34,160 bases of DNA, taken from Anaerococcus sp. Its GTDB lineage: Bacteria > Bacillota > Clostridia > Tissierellales > Peptoniphilaceae. Below the pieces are notes generated by a model. It was not told the origin of the DNA and did not search any database. It worked only from the letters and a program-made list of their open reading frames with translations. The stretch covers positions 1 to 34,160 of the forward strand of contig NZ_JALEIL010000023.1 of NCBI RefSeq assembly GCF_022770135.1, written 5' to 3'. Below, one piece after another: positions 33,664 to 34,160 of this stretch (the first letter of the stretch is position 1; each line of letters begins with the position of its first letter). Position numbers and translations under genes: made by a program.

Positions 33664-33877
33664 AGTAGACGATATAGTAAGCCTAAAGAAAGGTCATCCG
33701 TGCGGAGAAAACTTATGGCAAATCCAAAGAATGGGAGCAGACATAAAACTAAAATGTCTAGGATGTGATAAAAATATATGGATGAAAAGATTAGACTTCG
33801 ACAAAAAAATAAGAAAAATAAAAGATAAAGATGGAAAGATGGTAGCTATAGTTAACTACAATCCTGATGAAGAATAA
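33650..33877 (+). CDS. DUF951 family small protein
   Basis: 75 residues from ATG 33650. The track start at 33641 has GGAG only one base before it, while 33650 is about 10 bases from it and gives the common MKKYKVDDIVSLKKGHPCG start. DUF951 proteins have a conserved HPCG and a CLGC pair; here His-Pro-Cys, Cys-x-x-Cys and GADIKLKCLGC are visible, so a zinc site is plausible. In Firmicutes the family is often next to an MscS gene (ykuT) or ribosomal protein S6/ychF. Function is unknown. It overlaps the mscS gene by 14 bases and closes the operon. Confidence 0.88.
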   Translation: MKKYKVDDIVSLKKGHPCGENLWQIQRMGADIKLKCLGCDKNIWMKRLDFDKKIRKIKDKDGKMVAIVNYNPDEE

Positions 33878-33880
33878 GTA

Positions 33881-33915
33881 AAAATCGCCGTTTAAAAGAA
33901 ATCGGCGATTTTTTT
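33881..33915 (+). terminator. Rho-independent terminator after the DUF951 gene
   Basis: AAAATCGCCG (33881-33890), a 12-base loop, CGGCGATTTTTTT (33903-33915). The stem is symmetrical and may also work weakly in reverse. Confidence 0.95.
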
Positions 33916-33925
33916 AATAAAAAAT

Positions 33926-33954
33926 TTGACAAAAGGAAAATAAGCGTGTATCAT
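33926..33954 (+). promoter_or_regulatory. First of two tandem strong promoters (P1)
   Basis: Perfect TTGACA (33926-33931), exactly 17 bases, TATCAT (33949-33954). With the second copy 95 bases downstream, this is the layout of rRNA operon promoters. No coding sequence follows within the window. Confidence 0.8.
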
Positions 33955-33960
33955 ATTAAT

Positions 33961-34078
33961 TGTCATTCGGGAGATGGCAAGCGAGAAAAGCTGAATTAAA
34001 TAAAAAAATTCAAAAAAAACTTGACAAAAGAAAATGACCGTGGTACTATATAAGAGTCAACGCGGTAAGCGAATGACA
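33961..34078 (+). repeat. 9-bp inverted repeat in the P1 leader
   Basis: TGTCATTCG (33961-33969) and CGAATGACA (34070-34078). On a P1 transcript it could fold into a long-range stem enclosing the whole P2 promoter. Also, GGYAAGCGA occurs twice (33976 and 34064), part of the same duplicated sequence. Confidence 0.5.
34021..34049 (+). promoter_or_regulatory. Second of two tandem strong promoters (P2)
   Basis: Perfect TTGACA (34021-34026), 17 bases, extended -10 TGGTACTAT (TACTAT 34044-34049). TTGACAAAAG and the -10 region are the same as in P1 with minor changes; both elements are 95 bases from P1. Confidence 0.8.
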
Positions 34079-34160
34079 TGAACCTTAAAAAATTAATATC
34101 AACGATCTATATAACTTTTAGTTATATAAGATATAAACGAAAACAACTAAAACCTTTAGT
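34050..34160 (+). other. Presumed leader of a stable-RNA (probably rRNA) operon, cut by the window edge
   Basis: No ORF and no rRNA or tRNA body is seen in these 111 bases. They contain a 9-pair hairpin TATATAACT/AGTTATATA with a TTT loop (34108-34128) that is not followed by a T-run, so it is not a terminator. Two perfect TTGACA promoters in a row, no ribosome binding site and no reading frame make an rRNA leader the best reading; a tRNA cluster is the alternative. No boxA antiterminator could be picked with confidence. Confidence 0.45.

Noticed and set aside
1-34160. CRISPR array, insertion sequence, prophage, toxin-antitoxin or defence island
   Set aside because: No regularly spaced repeats, transposase, integrase, nuclease pair or compositionally distinct block was found. 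Nearly all space is filled by recognisable core genes.
1-34160. tRNA genes in the short gaps
   Set aside because: No cloverleaf-like block with GGTTCGAAT-type T-arm was seen in any intergenic gap; all gaps are short and explained by promoters, terminators or the riboswitch.

Overview
The window is a compact, AT-rich, gene-dense stretch of a low-GC Gram-positive (Firmicutes) chromosome. Short intergenic gaps, many overlapping start/stop codons, GTG starts, consensus SigA-type promoters and U-tailed hairpin terminators all fit this. A catabolic-type glutamate dehydrogenase, a mannose-family PTS, riboflavin uptake under an FMN riboswitch, MEP-pathway isoprenoid genes and an XpaC-TelA pair suggest an anaerobic member of Tissierellia/Peptoniphilaceae (Anaerococcus-like). 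That assignment is an inference from gene content, not from a marker comparison.

Layout on the plus strand. (1) 1-147 is the tail of a lipid kinase. (2) 192-6015 is a seven-gene, mostly translationally coupled housekeeping operon: CarD regulator, PIN/TRAM membrane protein, ispD, ispF, metK, mreB and phosphoglycerate mutase, ending at a terminator. (3) 6070-7684 holds an orphan response regulator with a degenerate receiver, then an FMN riboswitch and the riboflavin transporter ribU. (4) 7743-12080 is the t6A tRNA-modification operon (tsaE, tsaB, rimI, tsaD), followed by a small membrane protein and an S41-family lipoprotein. (5) 12091-13450 is glutamate dehydrogenase. (6) 13472-15815 is an LCP cell-wall ligase and type 2 IPP isomerase. 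(7) 15824-17781 is a YtrA-type GntR regulator with an ABC ATPase and permease.

A minus-strand block follows. xpaC, telA and a standalone FakA-middle-domain-like small protein run as one operon (20303 down to 17792) and share a 14-bp bidirectional terminator with the ABC operon. Next is a full-length M16C presequence-protease-like peptidase (23244 down to 20395).

The plus strand resumes at 23330 with an ECF-S-like membrane protein and a Gfo/Idh/MocA oxidoreductase. A complete mannose-type PTS follows (IIAB, IIC, IID, DUF956). Then comes an EF-G-like GTPase whose promoter is bracketed by a 16-bp perfect inverted repeat. Last are a eukaryotic-type glycogen branching enzyme, an SGNH hydrolase, an MscS channel and a DUF951 protein. 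The right end (33916-34160) has no gene. It carries two near-identical consensus promoters 95 bp apart plus leader hairpins, which looks like the front of a stable-RNA (probably rRNA) operon cut by the window edge.

Most of the window is ordinary core genome. The parts most worth a second look are the FMN riboswitch expression platform and its orphan regulator neighbour, the XpaC-TelA-FakA-module operon, the inverted repeat around the EF-G-like promoter, the eukaryotic-type branching enzyme, and the duplicated promoter at the right edge. I did not find a convincing new defence, mobile or biosynthetic system.
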